From: Crotalaria pallida
Lineage: Eukaryota > Streptophyta > Magnoliopsida > Fabales > Fabaceae
Direction of reading: 5' to 3'
Assembly: GCA_037953625.1 (NCBI GenBank)
Contig: CM075651.1
Coordinates: forward strand, 154,892,001 to 154,956,000
Length of the DNA stretch: 64,000 nt
This document shows, piece by piece, positions 1-10,912 of this stretch. The position numbers and the translations under genes were made by a program. Within the stretch, counting starts at the first letter, position 1; each line of letters starts with the position of its first letter. The notes beneath the pieces are model-generated. The model saw only the letters and a program-made list of their open reading frames with translations. It was not told where the DNA came from and did no database searches.

Positions 1-228
1 AATTTTTTTCATTTATTATCTCTCATACTAATTAAATGGAGGTAGAATTATAAAAATAATAATTATTGTTGCATCCGTTTTATAAAATGACAATTATCTT
101 GGAAAAAATCAATTCTATTAAATTGATAATTATAAAAGAATGATCATTTTTTAGAAGAATGGAGGTAATATTATGGAAGCTAATGATTTGAACAAAATGA
201 ATATTTATTTTATCGAAAAGTGTAAGAA

Positions 229-1120
229 TACAATACTCATCCTTTGTGATGAGTATTTATACTCATTGCCTAAATCTAAAGCCAATGTGGATTTAAGGCA
301 TTGGACGGCTGAGATCGATGGATGAGAGGATGGTGTATGTATAAACCTGGTTAAGTTAAGTGTAACATAGAAAATGATTATCAGTAAGTTTTTTTTTAAC
401 TTTTTTTTTAAGAAATGATAAATTCTCTTAAAAATAATGACATTTTAAAATTTTTTTAACACAAATTTATTCATAATATTTTTTACACATATTCGTATAC
501 ATATTTATTAGAATATGTTAATTTTGAATACAGTTTTGACTCAATATAGTTTTTTCAGAACATAAAGTAAAAAAAAAATTAATCCAAATCATAAAAACGA
601 GTGCATATCGCCGAAGAAGAATACACATAGAATATTTTTGAAATGACTAAATTTGAAAACAAGGAAAAAAATTTTAACCTCTGTCAGAGAGCACATAATA
701 AAAATTTTAAAAAAAATCCGAATAACATAAAAATATATATTTGTGAAAAGGAAAATACATAGGATATTTTTAAAAAAAATAAAAAAATATTAAAAAATAA
801 AAAAATTATACAGGGGTTGAGAATTTTGCATCGAAAATTAGAAATGAGATACTATTAAAGACAAAAAAAGTATTCAAAAAATTCTGATTAATGTATTTTT
901 TAGGATCATTATTTTAGGAGAATTATTCATTAAAAAAAACAGTTTACCAAAAAAAAAGCGTACAGATGATCATTTTATATGATGCACTCAACTTAACCAA
1001 GTGTATACATATACCATGCTCCCATCCATCAATCTCAGCCGTCCAATGGCTTAAATGAATATCGATCTTAGATTTAGGCAATAAGTATCAGTACTCATCC
1101 ACAAAGGATGAGTATTGTAT
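229..1120. mobile_element. Non-autonomous TIR element with ~150-bp inverted repeats
   Basis: The left arm (229-~370) and the right arm (~980-1120) are imperfect reverse complements. Both carry TACAATACTCATCC, ATTGCCTAAATCTAA and TTGGACGGCTGAGAT in mirrored order. The interior is AT-rich and has no coding frame. I could not find a clean target-site duplication, so the superfamily is left open. Confidence 0.6.
432..790 (+). repeat. Dispersed repeat shared with 55490-55805
   Basis: This AT-rich block matches 55490-55805 in the same orientation. Shared stretches include ACACATATTCGTATACA, TTAATCCAAATCATAAAAAC and AACCTC(T/C)GTCAGA in the same order. No coding potential is visible. It forms the interior of the TIR element around it. 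Confidence 0.65.
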
Positions 1121-1323
1121 GATGACCCTATGGAAAATGCAGCACCACGGGTGTGGAAAAGGCAATGGATTCATAGTTTGGGGGATTTTATTTTGCCACC
1201 CCAATGTCTATGAATGCCACCCCAATTTTTAAAATAATATCCATTATGCCCTTTTAAAAAAACAAGAATTTTACACGGGTCGTAGGAGGTACTTACGACC
1301 TGCAGGTCGTAGCACCCCCTTAC

Positions 1324-2900
1324 TGTGAATTCAATGCTCCTAATTATGTGGATTATGTTTTGATGATGACAAAATAATTAACAAATCATGCCTTGAAGAT
1401 ATTGCAACATCAACATCAACAAGAAGTCAAGAAAAGAAGACAAGTGCTCAATCATTCTCAATCAAATATTAATTGTAAATTTCTAATTTATGTTGAGAGT
1501 GGTTGAGAGTGGGTAGAAATAGTTAGTCTCTTCTAGGAATAAATTTTTATATGTTTATTAAGTTGAGATTGACCAAAAATTAATACTTGAGAGGAAAAAT
1601 AAAATTGAAAAATAATTTTTCCCATATCTGATCAAAATACTCGAGTATTTTGATAAAGACTCGAGTATATACTCGAGTATTTATAGAAAAACTCGAGTAT
1701 TTGTGCCAGGTCAGCAATTATGACCGTTAGTCTTGTTCGTGCACCAATTCACTCGTGACCGACCAAAAAGACTCGAGTATTTACCAAAAGACTCGAGTAT
1801 TTTTGTCCAGTCAGCAAAAATGAACGTTGGAGAGACTCAAAAACTCAATTGAGGGCATTTGAGTCTCATCCAACCCCAAGAGAGAATTCAGAACCTTATT
1901 GTAAAATTTCTCTTTGAATTTGTGCAAGAAAAAACAAGACAACAACACATCATTGATTACAAGCTTTCATAATTTCCTCTTCTCAAGTGTTAATTCCCAA
2001 AAAGCTCAACTTCTCACTCATATTGTCATTTTATTCCAAGTTGAGTTTTAGGCCTCAATTCTTACATTGAGCTGTGCTTATTTGTGCTAATCCATTGTGA
2101 GATTAGTAATACACATACAAAAAGCTTGATTATTCAAAGTCTTGGATTGTTCCCAAGCAAACCCTAAGTGGCTTAGGGTGTTGGAAGTCTTGAGAGGTTC
2201 TCAAGTACAAGACTAGGAGGTTCCTAGCCCTGTGGAGTTTCTTGAAGGGAGTTCAAGGAAGCTTTGTGAAGAGTTCTTCAATCACCGGAATCAAATTGGG
2301 GTAGAAATCAAGAGTTTGGTACACTCTTGAAAGGGTTAGGTTGAGTGAGGTCATTCTCAAGCAATCCTTTGTAATTTCTAACAATTTGATTATTAGTAGA
2401 AACTCCTAAGTGATTAGGAGGACTGGATGTAGCTCATTGTTGGAGTGAACCAGGATAAAATTGCTTGAGTGTTGGTTTATTGCTTTTAATCTACTTTCTA
2501 ACTCAATAGACTTAAGTCATTTCAATCAATTAGGATTTATACAATTAGGTAGCAAGTTCAAGGAATCTTTGTGTTTAAAAGTTATTTAGATTGCTTGCTA
2601 TTCTGTTGGATAAGTTCCTGTTTATTATTGAATTGATTTGAGTTAAATTGCTGAATTTTCGTTTCTGGTTTTTCTGCTATCTGATAGGAAAAACTCGAGT
2701 ATTTCAGAAAAGACTCGAGTTGTTCATCACTGAAAAACTCGAGTATTTCACAAAAGACTCGAGTCTTTTGTGTCTGATTCCAGAAAATTCAGTCTTAGCT
2801 CCATTCTTCAATTATCAATCGAAATATTTGGTATTAGTGCTTCAAAATACTATTCACCCCCCCTCTAGTATTTGCTTAGCCCGCTTGTTGGTTTCCAACA
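1324..2900 (+). repeat. 5' LTR of Copia/SIRE-type element
   Basis: The LTR is about 1577 bp, starts TGTGAATTC and ends TTTCCAACA, so it has TG...CA termini. By eye it differs from the 3' LTR by about eight substitutions and one C-run indel. It contains about ten copies of the palindrome ACTCGAGT or close variants (1640-1805 and 2690-2765). The target duplication CTTAC lies at 1319-1323. Confidence 0.95.
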
Positions 2901-2902
2901 AG

Positions 2903-2914
2903 TGGTATCAGAGC
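2903..2914 (+). promoter_or_regulatory. Primer binding site (tRNA-iMet type)
   Basis: TGGTATCAGAGC begins two bases after the end of the 5' LTR. It is the usual plant Copia primer site, complementary to the 3' end of initiator methionine tRNA. It would prime minus-strand DNA synthesis. Confidence 0.9.
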
Positions 2915-2970
2915 TCGGTCGAAAGATCGAGTGTAACAACTTTTTCGAAAAAGATCCTTTTGGAAACTAA

Positions 2971-4749
2971 ATGGGCTATAGCAATAACTTTGGTGGAGAA
3001 GGAGCTTCAATAAACCGTCCTCCACTATTTAATGGTGAAGGATATGTTTATTGGAAAACTCGCATGAAAGTTTTTATTGAAGCAATTGATATGGATATTT
3101 GGGATGCAATTGAAAATGGTCCTTTCATTCCCAAAAAGAAAATAAATGATGAAATTGTTGAAATTCCAAGGAGTAGTTGGAATGATGATGAAAAGAGAAA
3201 AGTTTCATTTGATTTAAAAGCTAAAAACATCATCTTTTCGGCCTTATCCCATGATGAATTTTATAGAGTTTCCCAATGTAAATCGGCAAAAGAAATGTGG
3301 GATACTTTGCAAGTCACACATGAGGGAACAAGTGAGGTTAGAGATGCAAGATTGAATTCTCTAACTCACGAATATGAATTGTTCCACATGTTGCCAAATG
3401 AAACCATTAGTGACTTGCAAAGGCGATTCTCTCACATTGTTAATCATTTGATTTCCTTGGGAAAAGTATTTCGCAATGGTGAAACTACTAACAAAATTCT
3501 AAGATGTCTTGATAGGAGTTGGCAACCCAAGGTAACCGCCATCAAGGAATCTAGAGACATAAATAGCATGGACTTAGCCACTTTGTTTGGCAAACTCCAA
3601 GAGCATGAGATGGAGCTTACAAGACTTGGGATGCATGAGGAATCGGACAAAAAGAAAAAGAGCATAGCACTCAAAGCTTTAACCAAAGCTACAAAAGAAG
3701 TTGAAGAATGCTCTACAAGTGGAGATTCCGATGGTGAACCAAATCAAGAAGAATTTGGGATGTTTGTGAAAAGATTCAACAAATTCTTCAAAGGGAAGAA
3801 AGGTGGATCTTCATCCAATTTCAAGAGAACCAAAGACTCCAAACAAAGAGAAAAGAGTACCAATGATGGAGTTAAGTGTCATGAATGTGGTGGGGTTGGT
3901 CACATAAGAATGGAATGTGCCACATTCTTGAAGAAGAATGACAAGAAGACCCAAGAGACCAAAGGGAAGCGTGCATACATTGTTTGGGATGCACCGGAGA
4001 AGAGCAATGAATCGTCTTCAAGTAGCTCCGGTGATGAAAATGCAAACCTTTGTCTCATGGCCAAGAACAATCATGAGTCCTCATCAAGAGCTAATCATGG
4101 CATGAGTGAAAGTGATGATGAGGTAACCTCTAGCTCTTCTTGTTCATCTTCAAACTTCATTTCATATGATGATTTGCAAGAAGCCTACAATGAAATGTTA
4201 ATTCAATTTAAAAGGCTTGCTAAAATTAATAAGGAAAAAGGAAAGAAAATTTTGGAGTTTCAACATGAAATTGATGAATTGCAAAAATCTATAAATGAGT
4301 TGAAACTTCAAAATGAATCCTTGGAACTTATTAATTCTAGTCATCAAAGTGATTGTGCAAATCATGAGGAAATTATCACTTCATGTGAGAGATGTGATGA
4401 ACTTGAAAAAGAAGTGAAAGAGTTGAAAAACAAACTCACAATCTCACATAGTGATAGAAACCTCAACCGGTTGTTGAACTCTCAAAGACATAATCACAAC
4501 AAAACCGGTTTAGGATATGTTCATAAAAAGGACAAAAAGTACAAGGTGGTTGGAACATTTTCTAAGAAAAACTCATCAAAGAGACCAACTTGTACTTATT
4601 GTGGAAAAGTTGGACATATCAACATTGAGTGCCATATTAAGAAGTTTGAAATGAATAAGGGCACTTATATGTGGATTAAGAAGGGAGAAAGTCCCAACAC
4701 TAACCCTAAGGGACCCAACATTGTTTGGGTACCCAAAGTGAACAAGTGA
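2971..4749 (+). CDS. Gag polyprotein of Copia/SIRE-type retrotransposon
   Basis: This 592-residue structural protein would form the virus-like particle and bind element RNA in the cytoplasm. The first ~220 residues match the plant Copia gag type (UBN2/retrotran_gag_2), beginning with a YWKTRMKVFIEA-like segment. A serine- and lysine-rich linker follows. Two CCHC zinc knuckles (CX2CX4HX4C) start at residues 303 and 541, with a predicted coiled coil between them (about 410-490, many K/E/L). The start at 2971 is 57 bases after the primer site. The frame ends in TGA at 4747-4749. The downstream pol frame lies in another phase with no overlap. The gene looks intact and has no frameshift within it. 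Confidence 0.92.
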   Translation: MGYSNNFGGEGASINRPPLFNGEGYVYWKTRMKVFIEAIDMDIWDAIENGPFIPKKKINDEIVEIPRSSWNDDEKRKVSFDLKAKNIIFSALSHDEFYRVSQCKSAKEMWDTLQVTHEGTSEVRDARLNSLTHEYELFHMLPNETISDLQRRFSHIVNHLISLGKVFRNGETTNKILRCLDRSWQPKVTAIKESRDINSMDLATLFGKLQEHEMELTRLGMHEESDKKKKSIALKALTKATKEVEECSTSGDSDGEPNQEEFGMFVKRFNKFFKGKKGGSSSNFKRTKDSKQREKSTNDGVKCHECGGVGHIRMECATFLKKNDKKTQETKGKRAYIVWDAPEKSNESSSSSSGDENANLCLMAKNNHESSSRANHGMSESDDEVTSSSSCSSSNFISYDDLQEAYNEMLIQFKRLAKINKEKGKKILEFQHEIDELQKSINELKLQNESLELINSSHQSDCANHEEIITSCERCDELEKEVKELKNKLTISHSDRNLNRLLNSQRHNHNKTGLGYVHKKDKKYKVVGTFSKKNSSKRPTCTYCGKVGHINIECHIKKFEMNKGTYMWIKKGESPNTNPKGPNIVWVPKVNK

Positions 4750-4762
4750 TTTCATATTGTAG

Positions 4763-7700
4763 GTGTGCCTTCGAACGGGAAAACAATTGTGGTATCTTGA
4801 TAGTGGATGTTCGAAGCACATGACGGGAGATAAGCGGCACTTCATTGAGCTTACTCCAAAGGAAAAGGGTTATGTCACTTATGGGGACAACAACAAAGGC
4901 AAAATCCTTGGTATTGGTAAAATCGGAAACTCTTCAAACTTGATTATTGATAATGTGCTCTATGTTCAAGGATTAGAACATAATCTCTTGAGCATAAGCC
5001 AATTATGTGATATTGGCAATCATGTAGTTTTTACCTCTACCCATTGCCTCATTAAAAGTGGCAAAGATGAATCAATCAAATTTGTTGGTAGAAGGTCAAA
5101 TAATACTTACTTAGTTGATTTGAACAAAGTCACTTCTTTGGTCTCTACTTGTTTAGTGAGCAAAGAAAATGACACTTGGTTATGGCATCGTAGGACCGCT
5201 CATATAAATGTAAACCAATTGAAGAAAATTCAATCTAAAGATCTAGTAGTTGGTTTACCAAAGCTAAATTTTTCTATTGAAGGTGTTTGTTCCCCTTGTA
5301 AGAAATGTAAACAAACTAAAAACACCTTTGGATCAAAAATGGTTATGTCCACATCAAGGCCATTAGAAATGCTTCATATGGACTTGTTTGGACCATCACA
5401 AATAAAAAGCTTTGGTGGCAACTATTATGCATTGGTGATTGTTGATGACTTCTCTAGGTTTACTTGGACTTTATTTTTAACTACTAAGAGTGAGACCTAC
5501 AAATCTTTTAAACATCATGTCAAACTTTTGCAAAACCAAGTAAATCAAAAAGTAATCATTATTCGTACCGATCATGGTGGAGAATTTGAAAACCACAAAT
5601 TTGATAGATTTTGTGCTAAAAATGGTATTGAGCACCAATTCTCCGCACCAAGAACTCCGGAACAAAACGGAGTGGTAGAGCGGAAAAATAGGGTGCTAGA
5701 GGAACTTGCTAGAACCATGTTAAATGATTCTCAAGTACCTCAATATTTTTGGGCCGATGCCGTCAATACGGCTTGTTATGTTTTAAATCGTATTTTGATA
5801 AGGCCCTCTTTGGATAAAACCCCCTATGAACTTTACAAGGGAAGAAAGCCAAATATATCTCATTTTCATGTCTTCGGATGCCAAGTTTTTGTTTTAAATA
5901 ATGGAAAAGAACACCTTGGCAAGTTTGATTCCAAATCCGATGAAGGCATATTTTTAGGCTATTCTTCTCATAGTAAAGCTTATAGAATTTTCAATAAAAG
6001 AACTTTAACTATTGAGGAATCAATTCATGTGGTTTTTAATGAGTCTTCAAAAGAAGATAGTGTTTTATGTGATGCTAGTGAAGATGGCATTGTCTTTTCA
6101 AAAGAAGAAAAAGAGAGAGAGAATTCAAAAGTTGATGAAGGAGAAGTAGGGGAAGAACTTCCTCCAACTTGGAAATCGGTCAAGGCTCATCCTATAGACA
6201 AAGTCATAGGAGATATGTCAAAGGGAGTACTTACTCGTAGGTCTATTCAAAACATTTGCCACTATGTCTCATTTGTTTCTCAAATTGAACCCGATTCAAT
6301 TAAAAATGCCATTGAGGATGATCATTGGGTTCTTGCTATGCAAGAAGAATTAAACCAATTTGAAAGAAATGAAGTTTGGGATCTAGTCCCTAAACCCGAT
6401 GATCATACCATAATTGGTACTAAATGGATTTATAGAAACAAACTTGATGAATCCGGGTTGATTATAAGAAACAAAGCTAGACTAGTAGCTCAAGGGTACA
6501 ACCAAGAGGAAGGTATCGATTATGATGAGACTTTTGCTCCGGTTGCACGTCTTGAAGCAATCCGAATTTTACTTGCTTATGCTTCAATCATGAAATTCAC
6601 TTTATATCAAATGGATGTTAAAAGTGCTTTCTTGAATGGGTTTATAAATGAAGAAGTGTATGTCAAACAACCCCCCGGTTTTGAAAATAGTGAATTTCCA
6701 AACCATGTTTATAAATTGAAAAAGGCACTCTATGGATTGAAACAAGCTCCTAGAGCTTGGTATGATCGATTGAGTTCCTTTCTATTAGAAAACAAGTTTC
6801 AAAGAGGGAAGGTTGATAATACACTATTTATCTATAAAACCAAGGATGACATTTTGTTAGTACAAATCTATGTTGATGATATCATTTTCGGTGCTACTAA
6901 CGTGTCTCTTTGTAGAAAGTTTTCAAATTTGATGAAAAAGGAATTTGAAATGTCAATGATGGGAGAACTCAAGTTCTTCCTAGGCTTACAAATAAAGCAA
7001 GTCAAGGAGGGGATATTTGTGCATCAAGGGAAATATTGCAAAGAGCTCCTTGAGAAATTCGGATTGGACAAGTGCAAGGAAGCCTACACTCCAATGAGCA
7101 CATCATGCTACCTAGACAAGGATGAACAAGGTACACCGGTTGATGTTAGTAAGTATAGGGGTATGATAGGTAGTCTCCTATATCTCACTGCATCTAGACC
7201 GGATATTATGTTTAGTGTATGCATGTGTGCTAGATTTCAAGCTAATCCTAAAGAATCTCACCTATCCGCAGTTAAACATATATTTAAGTATCTAAAAGGA
7301 ACAATTAACACTGGTTTATGGTATCCTGCTGATGCCAATCTTAGTTTAGTTGGTTACTCGGATTCCGACTTCGCGGGATGCAAGCTTGATCGCAAAAGCA
7401 CCAGTGGTACTTGCCATTTCTTGGGAAGTTCATTGGTGTCATGGTTTTCTAAAAAGCAAGCTTGTGTCGCTCTTTCTACCGCCGAAGCGGAATATATCGC
7501 AGCCGGTAGTTGTTGTGCTCAACTGTTATGGATGAAACAACAATTATCGGATTTTGGTTTGAAACTTGAAAATATTCCGATTAGATGCGATAACACGAGT
7601 GCAATCAATTTGACTAAGAATCCGGTGTATCACTCAAGAACTAAACACATTGAAATAAGACATCACTTTTTAAGAGATCATGTACAAAAGGGTGATTGCA

Positions 7701-7822
7701 CAATTGAATTTGTCAGTACCACAAATCAATTAGCTGACATTTTTACAAAACCTCTACCAAGGGACACCTTTTATCATATTAGGAGAGAACTTGGTATTTT
7801 AGATGAAGCTAATATAGGCTAA
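4763..7822 (+). CDS. Pol polyprotein (protease, integrase, reverse transcriptase, RNase H) of Copia element
   Basis: This frame of about 1019 codons is open from just after a TAG at 4760-4762. It has no ATG at its beginning (the first codon is GTG), so it is probably made as part of a larger polyprotein. Domains in order are: an aspartic protease with DSGCSKH near residue 13; a GAG-pre-integrase HHCC finger (about 140-190); an integrase core with MDLFG, RTDHGGEF and PEQNGVVERKNR; a Copia reverse transcriptase with QMDVKSAFLNG and the catalytic YVDD; and an RNase H with YSDSDFAG and STAEAEY. The order is diagnostic of Ty1/Copia. All catalytic motifs look intact, so the product may be active if it is translated. 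Confidence 0.93.
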   Translation: MCLRTGKQLWYLDSGCSKHMTGDKRHFIELTPKEKGYVTYGDNNKGKILGIGKIGNSSNLIIDNVLYVQGLEHNLLSISQLCDIGNHVVFTSTHCLIKSGKDESIKFVGRRSNNTYLVDLNKVTSLVSTCLVSKENDTWLWHRRTAHINVNQLKKIQSKDLVVGLPKLNFSIEGVCSPCKKCKQTKNTFGSKMVMSTSRPLEMLHMDLFGPSQIKSFGGNYYALVIVDDFSRFTWTLFLTTKSETYKSFKHHVKLLQNQVNQKVIIIRTDHGGEFENHKFDRFCAKNGIEHQFSAPRTPEQNGVVERKNRVLEELARTMLNDSQVPQYFWADAVNTACYVLNRILIRPSLDKTPYELYKGRKPNISHFHVFGCQVFVLNNGKEHLGKFDSKSDEGIFLGYSSHSKAYRIFNKRTLTIEESIHVVFNESSKEDSVLCDASEDGIVFSKEEKERENSKVDEGEVGEELPPTWKSVKAHPIDKVIGDMSKGVLTRRSIQNICHYVSFVSQIEPDSIKNAIEDDHWVLAMQEELNQFERNEVWDLVPKPDDHTIIGTKWIYRNKLDESGLIIRNKARLVAQGYNQEEGIDYDETFAPVARLEAIRILLAYASIMKFTLYQMDVKSAFLNGFINEEVYVKQPPGFENSEFPNHVYKLKKALYGLKQAPRAWYDRLSSFLLENKFQRGKVDNTLFIYKTKDDILLVQIYVDDIIFGATNVSLCRKFSNLMKKEFEMSMMGELKFFLGLQIKQVKEGIFVHQGKYCKELLEKFGLDKCKEAYTPMSTSCYLDKDEQGTPVDVSKYRGMIGSLLYLTASRPDIMFSVCMCARFQANPKESHLSAVKHIFKYLKGTINTGLWYPADANLSLVGYSDSDFAGCKLDRKSTSGTCHFLGSSLVSWFSKKQACVALSTAEAEYIAAGSCCAQLLWMKQQLSDFGLKLENIPIRCDNTSAINLTKNPVYHSRTKHIEIRHHFLRDHVQKGDCTIEFVSTTNQLADIFTKPLPRDTFYHIRRELGILDEANIG

Positions 7823-9133
7823 TTGCATTGTGTGTCATTTTTTTTGAAAAATCACCATATTAGTCTTACTCTAATGTGTTATTGATTCTTAGTTAAATTG
7901 TTCTTGATGATATTTGAAATTGTATATGTTAATTGTGTGTGATTCTGTACTGTATTCCAAGTTGGTAGTGAAGCATTTGTATTTGATTTGTGTTTGGTCT
8001 TTTAAAACTGAGTTTTTTACTTTCTGTTCTGTCAAAATACTCGAGTTTTTCCAAAAACACTCGAGTATTTTAATTCAAAATTAAATCAGTTTTAAATTGA
8101 AAAAGTTTTTAATCAGGGTCTGATAAAAATACTCGAGTGTTTCTAAAAACACTCGAGTCTTTCGAAACCCCCAATTTTTGAACTTTCAGACCAAACTCGA
8201 GTATTTTCCAAAAACTCGAGTATTTTGCGTTTTCCTGAAATTTGAACTTTCGGACCAAACTCGAGTTTTTCAATTTTTACTCGACTTTTCTGGGGAAATC
8301 TGGGCTGAGTCACGACCGACTCGAATATATTTTCAAAAATTCGAGTATATCCTAAAGAACAACTCTAGTATTTATGAATATATTCGAGTATTTTGAACTG
8401 TTTATATATACTCTCAGACTCAAGTTTTTTTGCGACCCTCTTCTCTCTCGGTTTTCTCATATCTCTCTCCTCAAAACTCAGATTTTCCTCAAAGTTTTGT
8501 CAAATCTTACTAGTTTTTCATCCTCTAAACTCTTCTCTCGGTTTTATCCTCCTCCAGATGCTCCAGCTCCTTCGATGTTTTGATGATGTTGACCTTTGGA
8601 TTTTATCTTAGTTTTCATTCTGTTTTTATCATGTTGGTCTTTGTTACATTTTCTGTATTTTGAGAACTTGGTGTTTTGAGACTTTGGGTTTATTATTGCA
8701 CCTTTGATTTGGACCTTTTATGATGTTTTTATGTTAATGAATTTGGTCTTCATTATGATGTTTGTGCAAAGCTTCAGGGGGAGCTCTTTATCGTTATTAT
8801 ATCTCCGTTTTATTTGCATAGTTGGTTATGGGTTTTCCGATTATGCACCTCTCCTCCCTTGATCTTTTTCTAAATTGTTACATCTTTTTGGCGTATGACA
8901 AAAAGGGGGAGAGATATTACACTTGTCTTGTCTTGATATTGTTGCACCTAAAATCTCTAATTATGGTATATACTCTAATACCATAGGCTTGGTGCTAAAA
9001 TTAAATTGTCATAACATCTTGCTCAAGCTGAATTTTTAGATAGGTGAAAAGTATCATATAGTGAGGGGGAGTTGCATCTCCAAGTGGATCAAGCTTAACA
9101 AATGGATCAAGTGTTAATTATTTTGTCATCACC
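7823..9133 (+). other. 3' untranslated internal region of the Copia element, no env-like gene
   Basis: Only short frames occur, the longest about 72 codons. The part at 8035-8395 holds seven ACTCGAGT-type palindromes plus decayed versions, as in the LTRs. A second polypurine-like run (AAAAAGGGGGAGAGA) lies near 8900. SIRE relatives often carry an env-like gene here; this copy does not show one. Confidence 0.7.
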
Positions 9134-9146
9134 AAAAAGGGGGAGA
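9134..9146 (+). promoter_or_regulatory. Polypurine tract
   Basis: AAAAAGGGGGAGA lies directly before the TG of the 3' LTR. This is the expected primer for plus-strand synthesis of the Copia element. Confidence 0.88.
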
Positions 9147-9147
9147 T

Positions 9148-10725
9148 TGTGAATTCAATGCTCCTAATTATGTGAATTATGTTTTGATGATGACAAAATA
9201 ATTAACAAATCATGCCTTGAAGATATTGCAACATCAACATCAACAAGAAGTCAAGAAAAGAAGACAAGTGCCCAATCATTCTCAATCAAATATTAATTGT
9301 AAATTTCTAATTTATGTTGAGAGTGGTTGAGAGTGGGTAGAAATAGTTAGTCTCTTCTAGGAATAAATTTTTATATGTTTATTAAGTTGAGATTGACCAA
9401 AAATTAATACTTGAGAGGAAAAATAAAATTGAAAAATAATTTTTCCCATATCTGATCAAAATACTCGAGTATTTTGATAAAGACTCGAGTATATACTCGA
9501 GTATTTATAGAAAAACTCGAGTATTTGTGCCAGGTCAACAATTATGACCGTTAGTCTTGTTCGTGCACCAATTCACTCGTGACCGACCAAAAAGACTCGA
9601 GTATTTACCAAAAGACTCGAGTATTTTTGTCCAGTCAGCAAAAATGAACGTTGGAGAGACTCAAAAACTCAATTGAGGGCATTTGAGTCTCATCCAACCC
9701 CAAGAGAGAATTCAGAACCTTATTGTAAAATTTCTCTTTGAATTTGTGCAAGAAAAAACAAGACAACAACACATCATTGATTACAAGCTTTCATAATTTC
9801 CTCTTCTCAAGTGTTAATTCCCAAAAAGCTCAACTTCTCACTCATATTGTCATTTTATTCCAAGTTGAGTTTTAGGCCTCAATTCTTACATTGAGCTGTG
9901 CTTATTTGTGCTAATCCATTGTGAGATTAGTAATACACATACAAAAAGCTTGATTATTCAAAGTCTTGGATTGTTCCCAAGCAAACCCTAAGTGGCTTAG
10001 GGTGTTGGAAGTCTTGAGAGGTTCTCAAGCACAAGACTAGGAGGTTCCTAGCCCGGTGGAGTTTCTTGAAGGGAGTTCAAGGAAGCTTTGTGAAGAGTTC
10101 TTCAATCACCGGAATCAAATTGGGGTAGAAATCAAGAGTTTGGTACACTCTTGAAAGGGTTAGGTTGAGTGAGGCCATTCTCAAGCAATCCTTTGTAATT
10201 TCTAACAATTTGATTATTAGTAGAAACTCCTAAGTGATTATGAGGACTGGATGTAGCTCATTGTTGGAGTGAACCAGGATAAAATTGCTTGAGTGTTGGT
10301 TTATTGCTTTTAATCTACTTTCTAGCTCAATAGACTTAAGTCATTTCAATCAATTAGGATTTATACAATTAGGTAGCAAGTTCAAGGAATCTTTGTGTTT
10401 AAAAGTTATTTAGATTGCTTGCTATTCTGTTGGATAAGTTCCTGTTTATTATTGAATTGATTTGAGTTAAATTGCTGAATTTTCGTTTCTGGTTTTTCTG
10501 CTATCTGATAGGAAAAACTCGAGTATTTCAGAAAAGACTCGAGTTGTTCATCACTGAAAAACTCGAGTATTTCACAAAAGACTCGAGTCTTTTGTGTCTG
10601 ATTCCAGAAAATTCAGTCTTAGCTCCATTCTTCAATTATCAATCGAAATATTTGGTATTAGTGCTTCAAAATACTATTCACCCCCCCCTCTAGTATTTGC
10701 TTAGCCCGCTTGTTGGTTTCCAACA
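9148..10725 (+). repeat. 3' LTR of Copia/SIRE-type element
   Basis: This is a copy of 1324-2900 with about 0.5% difference counted by eye, including one extra C in the C-run near 10681. It ends TTTCCAACA and is followed by the target duplication CTTAC. Confidence 0.95.
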
Positions 10726-10890
10726 CTTACGACCCTTTAAAAAACTAAGTTTTGACACGGGTCGTAAGCAGGTGCTACGACCTCAGGTCCTCAGGTCGTA
10801 ACACCCTCTTACGACCTATCTTAAAACATGGTTTTTTAAAGGGTCGTAAGGGGGTGTTATGACCTAAGGTCGTAGCACCTGCTTACGACC
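10726..10890. repeat. Left subterminal GGTCGTA/TACGACC palindrome block of the MULE
   Basis: TACGACC and its complement GGTCGTA alternate about every 25-30 bases, separated by poly-A/T linkers such as CTTTAAAAAA. The block continues the segment at 1270-1323 that the Copia cut off. It is mirrored by 11284-11500 and can fold into nested hairpins. Confidence 0.75.
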
Positions 10891-10912
10891 AGGCACTTTT
10901 TGTTTTTTTTTT

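Larger units (their letters stand above)
1324..10725 (+). mobile_element. Ty1/Copia LTR retrotransposon, SIRE/Maximus-like, structurally complete
   Basis: The element is 9402 bp with near-identical LTRs, a 5-bp target duplication CTTAC (1319-1323 and 10726-10730), an initiator-Met-type primer site after the 5' LTR and a polypurine tract before the 3' LTR. The gag and pol frames are open, and pol has the Copia order protease-integrase-reverse transcriptase-RNase H. Large size, long LTRs, two CCHC knuckles and a gag stop before pol fit the SIRE lineage. No env-like frame is present: 7823-9147 has no long ORF. It sits inside the MULE-like element, so it inserted later. Confidence 0.95.

Noticed and set aside
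2648..3013. 121-codon ORF across the 5' LTR end and primer site
   Set aside because: It crosses the LTR/PBS border, repeats in part at 10472-10693 in the 3' LTR and is non-coding.
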